64,000 bases of DNA from Desulforhopalus singaporensis (GTDB lineage: Bacteria; Desulfobacterota; Desulfobulbia; Desulfobulbales; Desulfocapsaceae): assembly GCF_900104445.1 (NCBI RefSeq), contig NZ_FNJI01000006.1, positions 1 to 64,000 on the forward strand. The letters run 5' to 3'. The position numbers and the translations under genes were made by a program. Below, in pieces: positions 34,915 to 44,438 of the stretch. How positions within the stretch are numbered: the first letter of the stretch is position 1; every line of letters begins with the position of its first letter. The notes under the pieces were generated by a model. It ran no database searches. It was not told where the DNA came from and saw nothing but the letters and a program-made list of their open reading frames with translations.

Positions 34915-35149
34915 AGCTCCAGTGTACCGTTAATTTATCAAGTTGCAAGATTGGATCAGCTCCCTTATGGAGAAAATGTATCGAATACATTAATCCGCTT
35001 GCTTTACGAAAACAATCCTTTGCTTTCATTAAAGTTTTCAGCTTCGACCACGCACCGGTACGCATCGTCTGGATGGGGACGAAAACTTTCGTTGTCTAAT
35101 GTCAGGGGAGCTGGGCAGACGGCCGGGGTGGTTGCTGTTTCGCCGGGCG

Positions 35150-35521
35150 CTACAGGCAGTACTCGAAGGCGTTTTTTACCAGATCTATGCGGGGAGGCTG
35201 ACCTTTTTGGTGTAAAACAGCCACAACGTCAAACCGGACCTGGCAGTGGTACAAGTTCTTCTGGGCAAGAAACAGTTGTGCAGCCTTGCATATCTGCTGC
35301 TGTTTTCTGGCGGTAACGGCAGAAAGCGGGTTCCCGTAGTCGTTTGAGCTTCTGGTCTTTACCTCGACAAAGACAAGACACGGACCGTCGTAGGCTATGA
35401 TGTCAATCTCTCCATATCTGCAGCGAAAATTCTGTTCCACCAGCTTGAAACCGTTCCGTTTAAGAAAGCCTGCGGCCCTTTTTTCACCATTTTTCCCAAG
35501 AAGCTGGAGCCTGTTAAGCAT
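35150..35521 (-). CDS. YraN/UPF0102 family nuclease-like protein
   Basis: About 123 residues. MLNRLQLLGKNGEKRAAGFL, then NGFKLVEQNFRCRYGEIDII, CLVFVEVKTRSSNDYG and ITARKQQQI-type blocks are diagnostic for UPF0102, a PD-(D/E)XK nuclease-like fold with catalytic Asp, Glu and Lys at GEIDII and EVKTR. Its role is not defined. The ATG at 35521 overlaps the rnhB stop and has AGGGA close by; a GTG at 35533 is an alternative. It is the distal gene of the ffh operon, the usual place for this family. Confidence 0.93.
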   Translation of the reverse strand: MLNRLQLLGKNGEKRAAGFLKRNGFKLVEQNFRCRYGEIDIIAYDGPCLVFVEVKTRSSNDYGNPLSAVTARKQQQICKAAQLFLAQKNLYHCQVRFDVVAVLHQKGQPPRIDLVKNAFEYCL

Positions 35522-36155
35522 GTTCCCTGACACCTTTGAAGCTCAACCGATGGAGGGGGCAGGGGCCGTGTTTAATTATCGCTTCCCGGTGTTCCCGGGT
35601 CGGGTAGCCCTTGTTTTTGATGAAATTGTACTGGGGGAATTTATCATGCAGTTCAGTCATCATCTGGTCTCTTGCAACTTTTGCAACGATACTGGCTGCG
35701 GCGATTGAACCGCTTTTGGATTCCCCTTTTATCAGAGCTTGCTGGGGGATAGCGAGCGGCACGTTGAACTTGCCGTCGACGAGGATGTAGTCTGGAGCCG
35801 GGCGAGCCAGATTTTCAACTGCCCTTTTCATGGCGAGAAGTGAAGCCTGAAGAATATTGAGGGAGTCGATTTTGCTCTGGCTTACCACGCCAATGCCGAT
35901 ATGCGCCCCCATTTCTGTGAGTCGCAGGTTGAGTTCAACCCGCTTTTTGTGGCTGAGCTGTTTGGAGTCGATAAATTGACTCGCACAAAGGTCGCCAGGC
36001 AGAATCACCGCGGCGGCCACCACCGGCCCGGCGAGTGGACCACGACCCACTTCATCGCATCCGGCTATGCGGTCGTACCCCTGTCGCTTGAGATATCTTT
36101 CGAAAACAAGATTATCTTCACCCGTCATTTCGCAGGTAAAAAGCGGCGTCAGCAT
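35514..36155 (-). CDS. rnhB: Ribonuclease HII
   Basis: 213 residues. Catalytic GCDEVGRGPLAGPVVAAAVIL (residues 32-51), DSKQLSHKKR, ILVDGKFNVPL and ASIVAKVARDQMM carry the acidic metal-binding residues. It cleaves RNA in RNA-DNA hybrids and single ribonucleotides in DNA. The first ten residues (MLTPLFTCE) may be an overlong start; the next Met at 36128 is an alternative. It follows rplS after about 90 bases containing a large inverted repeat. Confidence 0.95.
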   Translation of the reverse strand: MLTPLFTCEMTGEDNLVFERYLKRQGYDRIAGCDEVGRGPLAGPVVAAAVILPGDLCASQFIDSKQLSHKKRVELNLRLTEMGAHIGIGVVSQSKIDSLNILQASLLAMKRAVENLARPAPDYILVDGKFNVPLAIPQQALIKGESKSGSIAAASIVAKVARDQMMTELHDKFPQYNFIKNKGYPTREHREAIIKHGPCPLHRLSFKGVREHA

Positions 36156-36188
36156 ACCTGTATGGAAATCGGCGTGGCCGTACTTCGG

Positions 36189-36225
36189 CCATCACCGCAC
36201 AACTTTTGAGGCGGTGCGGTGATGG
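36189..36225. repeat. Perfect inverted repeat between rplS and rnhB
   Basis: CCATCACCGCAC (36189-36200) and its inverse GTGCGGTGATGG (36214-36225), a 12-base stem with a 13-base loop. There is no T run on either strand, so it is more likely an RNA-stability or processing element, or a Rho-dependent site, than a standard terminator. Confidence 0.6.
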
Positions 36226-36243
36226 TGCAGCTGGTCGGCCAGA

Positions 36244-36597
36244 TTAGCGAATAAGTCCGCGCTCCCTGATACGCGCGGCCTTACCGGTTCGCTTGCGCAG
36301 GTAGTAGAGACGGGACCGACGTACCCGCCCGCGGGTTACTACCTCGATCTTCTCAATTCGCGGGTTGTGCAGAGAGAAGGTTTTTTCAACGCCGACTCCG
36401 TGGGAGATCTTGCGGACGGTGTAGGTGGCGTTCATGGTACCGCGTTTGCGCTTGATGACCACCCCCTGAAACACCTGGACACGTTCTTTGCTGCCCTCGA
36501 TGATACGGATATGTACTTTTATGGTGTCGCCCGGACGAAAATCCGGGTGGTCCATCCTCAGCTGTTCTTGATTGATTCTTTCGATTATTGTGCTCAT
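36244..36597 (-). CDS. rplS: Ribosomal protein L19 (bL19)
   Basis: 117 residues: [60 protein letters not shown] and the basic ending [17 protein letters not shown]. Large-subunit protein at the subunit interface. It lies in the usual place after trmD, with one extra methyltransferase gene between. Confidence 0.98.
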   Translation of the reverse strand: MSTIIERINQEQLRMDHPDFRPGDTIKVHIRIIEGSKERVQVFQGVVIKRKRGTMNATYTVRKISHGVGVEKTFSLHNPRIEKIEVVTRGRVRRSRLYYLRKRTGKAARIRERGLIR

Positions 36598-36670
36598 AAC
36601 GTCTTTTATAGGTTGAGGTATCAGTGTTAATGACCCAGATTAATTGTTTTTTGGGTTATTCCTAATGGTT

Positions 36671-37234
36671 TCAGGATCCGAGCAGCCTGTCAAGAATAAT
36701 TGACGAGGCGGACCGGACCGAGAGATGGTTGTAATCTGTGCCGCCCTTGATCGGCGGCAGACCAATATCCGCCTGTTTCATTATCTCCGGTGCAAGGCCG
36801 TGAGCGGTGCCGAACAGCAGCAGGATATGTTCCCCATCTGCAATTCTATCTCTTAACTCCGCATAACTCACGTTGTTTTTCTGTTCAAGCGCGCTGGTAG
36901 TTACCACCAGCGGTGATTTGCCGTACTGAGCTGCAACTGTTTCCCTAATCTCCGCAAGCGAGTTGGCAAGCTTTACGATTGCCAGGGCTTCTTTCCTTGC
37001 CGGGTTGTATCTGGCACCGTGCCCGTCACGCCAGTGTTGGAGAATTTCCTCCACGAGCTGGTGCTGATCAGAATAGGGGGTGGCAATGAAATAATTCAGC
37101 ACGCCGTAGGTTCTTGCCATCCTCGCGATATCATGTATGTCGAGGTTGGTAACTGCCGAACCTATTGTTTCCCTGTTCTTGTTCATGACCGGATGGTGTA
37201 TCAGCGCCAGATGTACGTTTACGCGGCTGTTCAT
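36671..37234 (-). CDS. SPOUT-family RNA methyltransferase (Methyltrn_RNA_4 type)
   Basis: 187 residues, [20 protein letters not shown] at the start. Its [19 protein letters not shown] and [23 protein letters not shown] form the knotted SAM-binding end. This is a trmD-linked family found between trmD and rplS in several deltaproteobacteria and other anaerobes; it is a different protein from TrmD, and its RNA target is unknown to me. The ATG overlaps the trmD stop (ATGA), implying coupled translation. Confidence 0.87.
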   Translation of the reverse strand: MNSRVNVHLALIHHPVMNKNRETIGSAVTNLDIHDIARMARTYGVLNYFIATPYSDQHQLVEEILQHWRDGHGARYNPARKEALAIVKLANSLAEIRETVAAQYGKSPLVVTTSALEQKNNVSYAELRDRIADGEHILLLFGTAHGLAPEIMKQADIGLPPIKGGTDYNHLSVRSASSIILDRLLGS

Positions 37235-38001
37235 CCCGTCGGTCCTGCTTTGGTCTTGATTTGTTCTATCCTGTCAAGCAGGTTGTGCTGCTTAAGCAGT
37301 TTTCTTTCTTCACTGGTAAACGTTTCTGCAGCGATCAGGTCGGGTCGTCTCTTCATGGTTTTTTTGACCGATTCCACAAAACGAAATTTTTCTATCCTGG
37401 CATGGTCTCCGGAAAGCAGCGCTTCCGGCACCTCCACCTGCTCAAAGTATCTCGGTCTGGTGTACTGAGAATGCTTGAGAAGGCTTCTGCTGAAACTGTC
37501 TTTTGCTACACTGTCGCTGCAACCGAGAACACCCGGCAGTAGCCTGGTAACCGAATCGATAATTACCATGGCGCCAAGTTCTCCGCCGGTGAGAATATAG
37601 TCGCCGATGGAGATCTCTTCATCGACATAATGATCGACGAACCTCTCATCAACTCCTTCGTATCGCCCGCATATCAGGATAAGGTGCTTTCTGCCGGCAA
37701 ATTCCTCAGCCACCCGCTGGGTGTAGGGTCGCCCCTGCGGGGTCAACAGAACAACAGTGGCTTCTGCGTGTTTCCCTGTCCTTGACCTGACCGCTGCGGC
37801 AAGAGGCTCGGCCTTCATCACCATCCCTTCGCCTCCTCCGAAAGGGCGGTCATCCGTCATCTGATGACGGTCGCTTGCAAAGTCCCGGAGATTGATGATA
37901 TTTGCCTCTATCTGCTCTTTCGCCAGCGCTCTTCGGATGATGCCTTCCTGAAGAGGAGATTGCAGAAGCTCAGGAAAAATAGTGATAATATCAAAAATCA
38001 T
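37231..38001 (-). CDS. trmD: tRNA (guanine-37-N1)-methyltransferase
   Basis: 256 residues: [57 protein letters not shown] are the TrmD knot and SAM-binding blocks, and the C-terminal [13 protein letters not shown] domain is present. It methylates G37 next to the anticodon and prevents +1 frameshifts. Part of the rpsP-KH-rimM-trmD operon. Confidence 0.97.
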   Translation of the reverse strand: MIFDIITIFPELLQSPLQEGIIRRALAKEQIEANIINLRDFASDRHQMTDDRPFGGGEGMVMKAEPLAAAVRSRTGKHAEATVVLLTPQGRPYTQRVAEEFAGRKHLILICGRYEGVDERFVDHYVDEEISIGDYILTGGELGAMVIIDSVTRLLPGVLGCSDSVAKDSFSRSLLKHSQYTRPRYFEQVEVPEALLSGDHARIEKFRFVESVKKTMKRRPDLIAAETFTSEERKLLKQHNLLDRIEQIKTKAGPTG

Positions 38002-38020
38002 CGCACGACAGTTCCGGGTC

Positions 38021-38578
38021 TCAGAGTGAAGTCCGGTTGATCTCGATCAGTCCCTCAGGCGGATCGATAATCAGACATTCCTCAGATACGCTCACAACGA
38101 TTTCCCTGGTAACCGGGACGAAAAATTCGTCGTTGCCGTCAGAGGCCACGATTACGTCCTGGGCACCGTTATTAAACAACGAAACCACTTTGCCCAGATA
38201 ATTGCCGTCTCTGTCAGTGATGTTCTTGCCGACATACTGATGCCAGTAGAATTCTCCCGCCTCTGGTTCGGGCAGATCTTTCTTGGCAACGAGCACCCCT
38301 GCGCCGACCGTCTCTTCTGCCCCCTGGCGATCTGATATGCCCTCAAGACCAATCACCACGTTTTTTCCCTGGGGCCTGCAGCTTGCAAGCTTGAGGGGCA
38401 CAGATAAACGACCGTCACGGTTGACCAGTACAAGCTCCGGATAGTCTGCTATCCTCTCAGGCTGACCGGAAAAAGAGACAACCTTGAGCTCTCCCTTGAG
38501 GCCGTGTGGCTTTGCTATCTTGCCTATCAGCAGGTGCGTGTCTTCGGGATAACGAAAATTCTCACCCATCTGCAACAA
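38021..38578 (-). CDS. rimM: Ribosome maturation factor RimM
   Basis: 185 residues. [21 protein letters not shown] is the RimM N-terminal domain signature; the PRC barrel follows with [30 protein letters not shown] and [12 protein letters not shown]. Assists maturation of the 30S head domain around S19. Twenty bases before trmD and five after the KH gene. Confidence 0.96.
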   Translation of the reverse strand: MLQMGENFRYPEDTHLLIGKIAKPHGLKGELKVVSFSGQPERIADYPELVLVNRDGRLSVPLKLASCRPQGKNVVIGLEGISDRQGAEETVGAGVLVAKKDLPEPEAGEFYWHQYVGKNITDRDGNYLGKVVSLFNNGAQDVIVASDGNDEFFVPVTREIVVSVSEECLIIDPPEGLIEINRTSL

Positions 38579-38583
38579 AACCG

Positions 38584-38814
38584 TTATTCGACAATATCCA
38601 GACGGGAGCGCTTATTCTCTTTTTCCGCCGCCGCGGCAAGAACGGACCGCAAGGCTCTTGCCGTACGGCCCTGTTTGCCGATTACCTTGCCTAGATCTCC
38701 CTGGGCGACTGTCAACTCGAGCGTGACAGTGTCGTCTTCATCACTCCTTTTGACCTGGACTGCATCCGGGTCGTCGACGAGTGATTTGGCAATATAGGAA
38801 ATCAGTTCTTCCAT
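38584..38814 (-). CDS. KH-domain RNA-binding protein (KhpA type)
   Basis: 76 residues: MEELISYIAKSLVDDPDAVQV and the KH core LTVAQGDLGKVIGKQGRTARALRSVL with the GxxG-type loop GKQG. These small KH proteins sit between rpsP and rimM in many bacteria and bind RNA, often as the KhpA partner of KhpB. Two bases from rpsP. Confidence 0.94.
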   Translation of the reverse strand: MEELISYIAKSLVDDPDAVQVKRSDEDDTVTLELTVAQGDLGKVIGKQGRTARALRSVLAAAAEKENKRSRLDIVE

Positions 38815-38816
38815 CT

Positions 38817-39065
38817 CTACTGTTCTGATCCAGCAGCTTTTTTGAGCAGGCTCTTTACGGTAGTTGTCGGAAGGGCGCCTTTGCCAAGCCAGTCCTGCAG
38901 CTTGGTCTCATCTATCTTGATCGCCGCCGGATCCTGCAGAGGATCATAGGTTCCCAAGACGTCAAGGAATTTGCCGTCGCGCTTGCTTTCACTGTCAGCG
39001 ACGATAATACGATAGAACGGTTGTTTTTTTCTGCCAAGTCGAGTTAGACGAATACGTACTGCCAT
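38817..39065 (-). CDS. rpsP: Ribosomal protein S16 (bS16)
   Basis: 82 residues: MAVRIRLTRLGRKKQPFYRIIV, SKRDGKFLDVLGTYDP. First gene after ffh, in its usual place. Confidence 0.98.
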   Translation of the reverse strand: MAVRIRLTRLGRKKQPFYRIIVADSESKRDGKFLDVLGTYDPLQDPAAIKIDETKLQDWLGKGALPTTTVKSLLKKAAGSEQ

Positions 39066-39140
39066 TCCGGTTAATCCTCCGGTTTAATTATTCTTATTTA
39101 TGGTCCTGTAATTCTGAAAAGTACAGTCTTCAGGTTCGAA

Positions 39141-40496
39141 CTATCTTCTTTTCATACCTTTAGGTATCTTGCGTCTCTTAACTCCGGTTATAGCACCGGG
39201 TTTACCGCTGATCTTCTTCATCATTTTCAACATCTCCGAATAGCTTTTCAACACCCGGTTGACATCGCCGATGGTTGTCCCGGAGCCGGCAGCAATTCGT
39301 TTTCTTCTGCTTGCGTTGATCATCTGATGATTTCTTCGCTCTTTGATGGTCATCGAGCGAATGATCGCTTCGGTTTTAACAAGCTCCTTCTCGTCCGGCT
39401 TGGGCACGTCCTTGAGCTTTTTCAGCTTACTGATGCCCGGAACCATATCAAGAATCTGATCCAGAGATCCCATTTTCTTGATCTGTTGAATCTGGTCAAG
39501 AAAATCCTCCAGGGTGAACTTGTTTTTTTTCAGCTTCTTGGCGATTTTGTCGGCTTCTTTTTTATCGACAACCGCCTCGGCTTTTTCTATCAGGGTGAGA
39601 ATATCTCCCATCCCGAGGATACGGGAGGCGACCCGCTCCGGATGGAATACTTCCAGGTCGTCAAGTCCTTCGCCGATACCGACGAATTTTATCGGTTTAC
39701 CGGTTATATTCTTGATGGAGAGCGCAGCCCCGCCTCTCGCATCACCTTCCATTTTGGTGAGAACAATGCCGGAAACTTCAAGGTCGCTGTTGAACTTGTC
39801 GGCGACAGTGACTGCGTCCTGTCCGGTCATTGCATCGGCAACAAACAGAACCTCTGAAAGTGGAATAGCCGCCTGAATTTCCTTGAGCTCGTCCATCAGG
39901 GCTTCATCTATGTGGAGTCGCCCTGCTGTATCGATTATCAGTGTATCATAGTTTCGTACTTCGGCTTCTTTCAGGGCCTGGTGGCAGATTTCGACCGGCT
40001 TGATGTCGGTTGTGGAAGGGTGTACCGGTATTTCCAGACGCTCGCCGAGTACCTGCAGCTGCTCAATGGCGGCCGGTCGGTAAATATCGGCGGGAACAAG
40101 ATAAGGTTTGCGCCCCTTCGCCTTCAGCATCTTGGCGAGTTTGCCGGAGGTGGTCGTCTTCCCAGAACCCTGAAGACCTGCCATCATGATGACCACCGGC
40201 TGTCTGCCGTCAAGTTCAATCTGCTCGGTTACTCCGCCCAGAAGTTCAACCAGTTCTTCGTGGACAATCTTGATAACCTGTTGCCCGGGGGACAGTGCCC
40301 CGGAGACTTCTCTGCCGACAGCCTTCTGGGTTACGGTTGCAACAAAATCCTTGGCTACTTTGAAGTTGACATCAGCCTCCAGCAGGGCTGTGCGAACTTC
40401 GCGCATGGCCTCTGCTATGTTTTCTTCGGAAAGTTTGCCGTGGCCTCGAAGTTTTTTGAATACCCCTTCAAGTCTGTCAGATAAATTTTCAAACAT
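39141..40496 (-). CDS. ffh: Signal recognition particle GTPase Ffh
   Basis: 451 residues. N domain (MFENLSDRLEGVFKKLRGHGKL); GTPase motifs GLQGSGKTTTSGKLA (about residue 108), PADIYRPAAIEQL, IDTAGRLHIDEALMDEL, TKMEGDARGGAAL and GIGEGLDDLEVFHP; then the Met-rich M domain (MGSLDQILDMVPG, MTIKERRNHQMINASR, YSEMLKMMKKISG), which holds the signal sequence and 4.5S RNA. It targets nascent membrane proteins to the translocon with FtsY. It heads the rpsP-rimM-trmD-rplS operon. I could not find the 4.5S RNA gene in the window. Confidence 0.98.
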   Translation of the reverse strand: MFENLSDRLEGVFKKLRGHGKLSEENIAEAMREVRTALLEADVNFKVAKDFVATVTQKAVGREVSGALSPGQQVIKIVHEELVELLGGVTEQIELDGRQPVVIMMAGLQGSGKTTTSGKLAKMLKAKGRKPYLVPADIYRPAAIEQLQVLGERLEIPVHPSTTDIKPVEICHQALKEAEVRNYDTLIIDTAGRLHIDEALMDELKEIQAAIPLSEVLFVADAMTGQDAVTVADKFNSDLEVSGIVLTKMEGDARGGAALSIKNITGKPIKFVGIGEGLDDLEVFHPERVASRILGMGDILTLIEKAEAVVDKKEADKIAKKLKKNKFTLEDFLDQIQQIKKMGSLDQILDMVPGISKLKKLKDVPKPDEKELVKTEAIIRSMTIKERRNHQMINASRRKRIAAGSGTTIGDVNRVLKSYSEMLKMMKKISGKPGAITGVKRRKIPKGMKRR

Positions 40497-40528
40497 AATT
40501 TGTTATTGCAATCAGAAAAGTCCTATAA

Positions 40529-40541
40529 ACGACAATGTCGT
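40529..40541. repeat. Inverted repeat upstream of ffh
   Basis: ACGACA-A-TGTCGT, 6-base arms, about 35 bases upstream of the ffh start in the promoter region. Candidate operator or chance; no regulator can be named. Confidence 0.3.
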
Positions 40542-40705
40542 GCCACACAGATCTTGGTTGATTAAGTCTGTTAAAAATGTCAAAAGTGCGTAAAAATAAC
40601 CGTTTGGCGGCAACAGAAAGCAAACTGCCTGTCAACCGGAGCTCAAAAGAGATGAAAAATACTTCGATTTGCTGGTGTTGTCAAGAAAGGAACGACCGCA
40701 GGAGC

Positions 40706-40735
40706 AAAAAAGAGCCGTGAATCATGGCCATGGCT
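40706..40735 (-). terminator. Terminator of the small membrane-protein gene
   Basis: On the minus strand, AGCC...GGCT with an inner TG/CA pair and one mismatch, then a run of six T (40706-40711). It lies about 25 bases beyond the stop at 40759. Confidence 0.5.
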
Positions 40736-40758
40736 TTTCGGTCGGCGGTGCCACTGAT

Positions 40759-41046
40759 TTAGCATCTTGGTTTGAACCCGTACCTGGGGAGGTAATATAT
40801 TATTGTAGGCCATATCAGCAGTACCAGGGTGAGCCAGAGGTATTTCCGGGATATCGGAGAAAAGGGTCGATAAAAAATATCCCGTAATACAATGAACATA
40901 AGACCGACATTAATGACGAACCCCACACTGCAGAGCGTGATAAGCCGGTTGGCGTAGCGAAGTTCGGGGTATACGGCCAGGGCGAGGATCAGGATGGCGG
41001 CAAAACAGATGGCAAATACCGAGTATATCTTTTCAAAAACGTTCAT
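40759..41046 (-). CDS. Small three-helix membrane protein of unknown function
   Basis: 95 residues from the ATG at 41046, which has AGGA 4 bases upstream; the longer open frame upstream is not supported. Segments: VFAICFAAILILALAVYP, LITLCSVGFVINVGLMFIVL and LWLTLVLLIWPTIIYYLP, with short Arg/Tyr loops. I do not recognise a family. It stands between ffh and the divergent MoxR/VWA pair. Confidence 0.7.
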   Translation of the reverse strand: MNVFEKIYSVFAICFAAILILALAVYPELRYANRLITLCSVGFVINVGLMFIVLRDIFYRPFSPISRKYLWLTLVLLIWPTIIYYLPRYGFKPRC

Positions 41047-41305
41047 GAGTCCTGAGAAGTAGGATGAATCTGAGCAAGTGGGCCGGACCAGGAGCGAGGC
41101 GCCTTGGGCCTGAGAGTAAGTACAATACGCTATTTTACCGCCGGGAGCCATAGAATTATCTTTTCATCACAGTGGAACTCGATGACTGATGAGGTATAGA
41201 ACAAGGGGGCGGTGGTAAACGCTTAACAGGGTCGGATTTTTTTCGGTGCCTTGCCCATTGTCCGCAGGTGTCATACACTTTGTGGTATGCAATGGGAGAA
41301 AAATT

Positions 41306-42121
41306 ATGACCAACACCCTTGAGTATAACATTGACGAACACCTCATTGAGAAGGAGCCTTTCTATATGGCACAGTCCAATGAGGTGGAGATCGGCTTAAC
41401 AGCTCAGGCCAACCAGTTGCCGCTGCTGCTGAAAGGGCCGACCGGTTGCGGTAAAACCCGTTTTATGCAATATCTTGCCTGGAGACTCAAAAGCCCGCTC
41501 ATCACCGTCTCCTGCCATGACGATCTCTCGACGTCAGATCTGGTCGGCAGGTATCTTGTCAAGGCAAGCGAGGCGGTCTGGCAGGATGGTCCTCTTACCC
41601 TGGCCCTGCGTGCCGGGGGGATCTGTTATCTTGATGAGATCGTCGAGGCGAGAAAAGATACCACGGTGGTGATTCACCCACTGACCGATGACCGGCGGGA
41701 GCTGCCGGTTGAAAAACTTGGGAAACTGTATAAGGCGCCGGACGATTTCATGCTCGCCGTCTCATACAATCCCGGGTACCAGAGTGTCACTAAAGATTTG
41801 AAGCCTTCGACCAGACAGCGCTTTGTGTCGTTGAACTTCGATTATCCGGACCCGGAGCTGGAAGCTGAGATCGTGGGCAGGGAAAGTGGCTGTGATCCAG
41901 GACTCAGTCGGAAGATGGTGAAACTAGCGGCAATGACCAGGAGCCTGAAGGAGTCTGGCCTGCCGGAGGGAGCTTCCACCAGGCTGATTATTCAGGCCGT
42001 CAAGCTGATGCAGGGAGGAATCTGCGCAGTTGACGCCTGTCGTGCCGGGGTAATCGAAAGTCTCACCGATGACCCTGAGCTTCTGGAGGCAATGGATGAT
42101 ATGATCACTTCTCTGTTTTAG
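41306..42121 (+). CDS. MoxR-type AAA+ ATPase, CbbQ/NirQ/NorQ group
   Basis: 271 residues starting MTNTLEYNIDEHLIEKEPFY, with GGGAG 7 bases before the ATG. P-loop LLKGPTGCGKTRFMQ (Gly44 to Thr51), sensor region CHDDLSTSDLVGRYL, Walker B GGICYLDEIVEAR (Asp110, Glu111), arginine region PSTRQRFVSLNFDYPD. The GRYL and DDLS(T) blocks are typical of CbbQ/NorQ activases, which with a VWA partner (CbbO/NorD) load metals or release inhibitors from Rubisco or nitric oxide reductase. The partner is encoded 34 bases downstream, but no Rubisco or nor/nos gene lies nearby, so the client enzyme is unknown. Confidence 0.9.
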   Translation: MTNTLEYNIDEHLIEKEPFYMAQSNEVEIGLTAQANQLPLLLKGPTGCGKTRFMQYLAWRLKSPLITVSCHDDLSTSDLVGRYLVKASEAVWQDGPLTLALRAGGICYLDEIVEARKDTTVVIHPLTDDRRELPVEKLGKLYKAPDDFMLAVSYNPGYQSVTKDLKPSTRQRFVSLNFDYPDPELEAEIVGRESGCDPGLSRKMVKLAAMTRSLKESGLPEGASTRLIIQAVKLMQGGICAVDACRAGVIESLTDDPELLEAMDDMITSLF

Positions 42122-42155
42122 CGGGGATCCAGATACCAGACAGAGAGGGACCGCT

Positions 42156-44438
42156 ATGGCCGGTTCTAAAATTAAAGCCCAGAAACAGAAATTCTACGAG
42201 ACCGTTCTGCCTGCCTGGCCAAATGAGTGGGAAATAACCGAGATTTTCGATCGACTTGAACTTCTTGACAGTGGCAGCCGCGAGATGGTGTTGTCCCAGG
42301 TCGAGGTGCTCTGGCCCGTCAGCCACAGCCTTTGTATTGCCTATATGACGGAAGCTATACCGGCCCTGCAGAGCCTTCCCCGGGAGCGGCTAGGAGACTG
42401 GATACGCTGTCTGCTCGATGTTTATGAAAAACAAGGACTTTCGGGAGCGCGCCAATTTATGGCCGATGTCGAGCACCATCTCGTCCGCCAACGTGAGCCC
42501 GCACTGGTCCGTCTTGACGACATCGGGGCCCGGATGACCCATTTTCTCAACGGAATCGGTGGAAAGCGTTATGAACTCGGGGTTGCCGATCTGCCTGCCA
42601 CCGATACTTCTAAAGTGTATCTGCCGGACAGCGTTGAGTTTTTTACGGACCTGGACGCCAACAGGCTGGTGTATAAACTGCTGGCGGCGCTGCAGTGGGC
42701 AAACATTGAAACCGGTCTGTATCGTGAAATAACCGATATATCCCGTACAGCCGGTGATCTGGACAGGATAGAACAGATTGTGTTGTCCGGTGTTGATGAT
42801 GGAAAAAAGGCAATGGATCTTTTGCGGGTACTGCAGTTCTTAAGGGCCTACCAACTTGTAAAACTCGATTTGCCGGGACTTTTCCGGGACTCCAGGTCAA
42901 TAGTGGGCCACCTGGTAGATAAGTTGTTCCCCAGGCTTGAGAGCGAACCGCTGGCACAGGTCATGAACGGGCTGCTTGTCGGGGCGACAGGTGCAGGCGA
43001 ACGGTTGTCGGCCGGTTGTAACCAATGGTTGCCGGAGGGTAAATTGCTGGCGGGGGGAGAATGGATCAAAAAGAGTGCGTTGTCACTTATGGCTGAATTC
43101 TATCCCAAGATTGCCGACATCGGCGGTTCACTGACCTTTGGCAGTGGTGAACTGCTACTTGGCCGGCTCGATTTTAGAGGCGGTGTTGCAGAAATCAGGA
43201 AAACAAGGCGTGATGACAGGGGAAAATTTGTGCTTCTGCTTGCCGACCATCTCAACCAGGCGACCACCGGGGCGGGGCCGGAGCAGGCCGACAGCAAAAA
43301 ATTAGCAAAACAGATAGAAGGTCAACTGGCGGTTGTCCTGCAGAAAAGTGAAGCAAAAAGCACCAGACGGCAACGAGCGGTCCGGCTAGTCATAGATAAC
43401 AGATCGGCTGAGCTCTCGGACGAACTTGTTGCGACGATGAATCGGATACAAAATGATCTGGGAGTGGTGCCTGAAGCTTACGTGCAGGCCGCGGTCGGTA
43501 TGGCGGGGCATGGAGTACACCGTCTAGAGGAAGGCGGCGGTGGTGTCGACCGGGCAGCACCGCCGCGGTCGCAATTTGTCTACGATGAATGGGACTACCG
43601 GAGAGCCGGTTACCGGAGAGACTGGTGCACCCTTTATGAGAAGCCCCTGACGGGGGTGAAATCACAGTTTGTCGTAAATATCCTGGCCAGGTATGCGCCC
43701 CTGTTGAAAAAACTGAAATACAGGTTCGAGATGCTGAGGAGTCGGGAGCGGTATGCGCGTAGACGGCGGCACGGCGATGATATTGATCTCGATGCGCTGA
43801 TCGATGCTCTTGGCGACGTGCGCGCGGGACTTGTTCCCAGCGACAGGCTTTTTGTAAGGCTTATTCGGGATGAGCGGGATGTCGGGACCTGTTTTCTTGT
43901 CGATATGTCAAACTCGACCGAAGGGTGGGTGGGAACAGCGATCAAGGAATCGCTGGTTCTGCTTGCCCAGAGCCTGGAGGCTGCCGGCGATCCTTACGGA
44001 ATTTACGGATTTTCCGGTATGCGCCGCTTGAAAAGTGAATTCTACAATATAAAGGAATTTACAGAACCTTACAGCTTGAAGGTGGAACAGAAGATTGCCG
44101 CTATGAAGCCGATGGAATTCACCCGGATGGGACCTCCGATCCGCCACCTGACGAAGAAAATGATGAATCTGCAGAACAGGGTCAGGTTGCTGGTGGTAAT
44201 TTCCGACGGCAAGCCTGAAGATTATGACGACTATAAAGGCCGGTACGCAATCGAGGACACCAGAAAAGCATTGCTGGAGGCAAAGGGGATGGGAATTCAT
44301 GTTTTCTGCATAACCGTCGACAAGCAGGCGCAGCAATATCTGCCCCATATGTTCGGCCGGTCAAATTATGTCGTCGTCGATAACGTCTCATCCCTGCCGC
44401 TGAAGCTGGTGAATCTGTATCGCATGTTGACGGGGTAG
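42156..44438 (+). CDS. VWA-domain protein, CbbO/NorD type
   Basis: 760 residues. The N-terminal 560 residues are helical with few matches to named domains. The C-terminal 190 are a VWA domain: the MIDAS motif DMSNSTEGW (DxSxS), GFSGMRRLKSEFYNIKEF, RMGPPIRHLTKKM with the third MIDAS Thr equivalent, and VVISDGKPEDYDDYKGRY. The middle has a Lys/Arg-rich stretch with RRRRHGDDIDLDALIDAL. This is the CbbO/NorD layout and is the partner of the MoxR ATPase just upstream. The conserved ISDGKPxDY block is typical of NorD. No client gene (nor, cbb) is adjacent. Confidence 0.9.
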   Translation: MAGSKIKAQKQKFYETVLPAWPNEWEITEIFDRLELLDSGSREMVLSQVEVLWPVSHSLCIAYMTEAIPALQSLPRERLGDWIRCLLDVYEKQGLSGARQFMADVEHHLVRQREPALVRLDDIGARMTHFLNGIGGKRYELGVADLPATDTSKVYLPDSVEFFTDLDANRLVYKLLAALQWANIETGLYREITDISRTAGDLDRIEQIVLSGVDDGKKAMDLLRVLQFLRAYQLVKLDLPGLFRDSRSIVGHLVDKLFPRLESEPLAQVMNGLLVGATGAGERLSAGCNQWLPEGKLLAGGEWIKKSALSLMAEFYPKIADIGGSLTFGSGELLLGRLDFRGGVAEIRKTRRDDRGKFVLLLADHLNQATTGAGPEQADSKKLAKQIEGQLAVVLQKSEAKSTRRQRAVRLVIDNRSAELSDELVATMNRIQNDLGVVPEAYVQAAVGMAGHGVHRLEEGGGGVDRAAPPRSQFVYDEWDYRRAGYRRDWCTLYEKPLTGVKSQFVVNILARYAPLLKKLKYRFEMLRSRERYARRRRHGDDIDLDALIDALGDVRAGLVPSDRLFVRLIRDERDVGTCFLVDMSNSTEGWVGTAIKESLVLLAQSLEAAGDPYGIYGFSGMRRLKSEFYNIKEFTEPYSLKVEQKIAAMKPMEFTRMGPPIRHLTKKMMNLQNRVRLLVVISDGKPEDYDDYKGRYAIEDTRKALLEAKGMGIHVFCITVDKQAQQYLPHMFGRSNYVVVDNVSSLPLKLVNLYRMLTG

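Noticed and set aside
40497-40758. 4.5S (SRP) RNA gene next to ffh
   Set aside because: No conserved SRP RNA loop sequence is visible in the gap.
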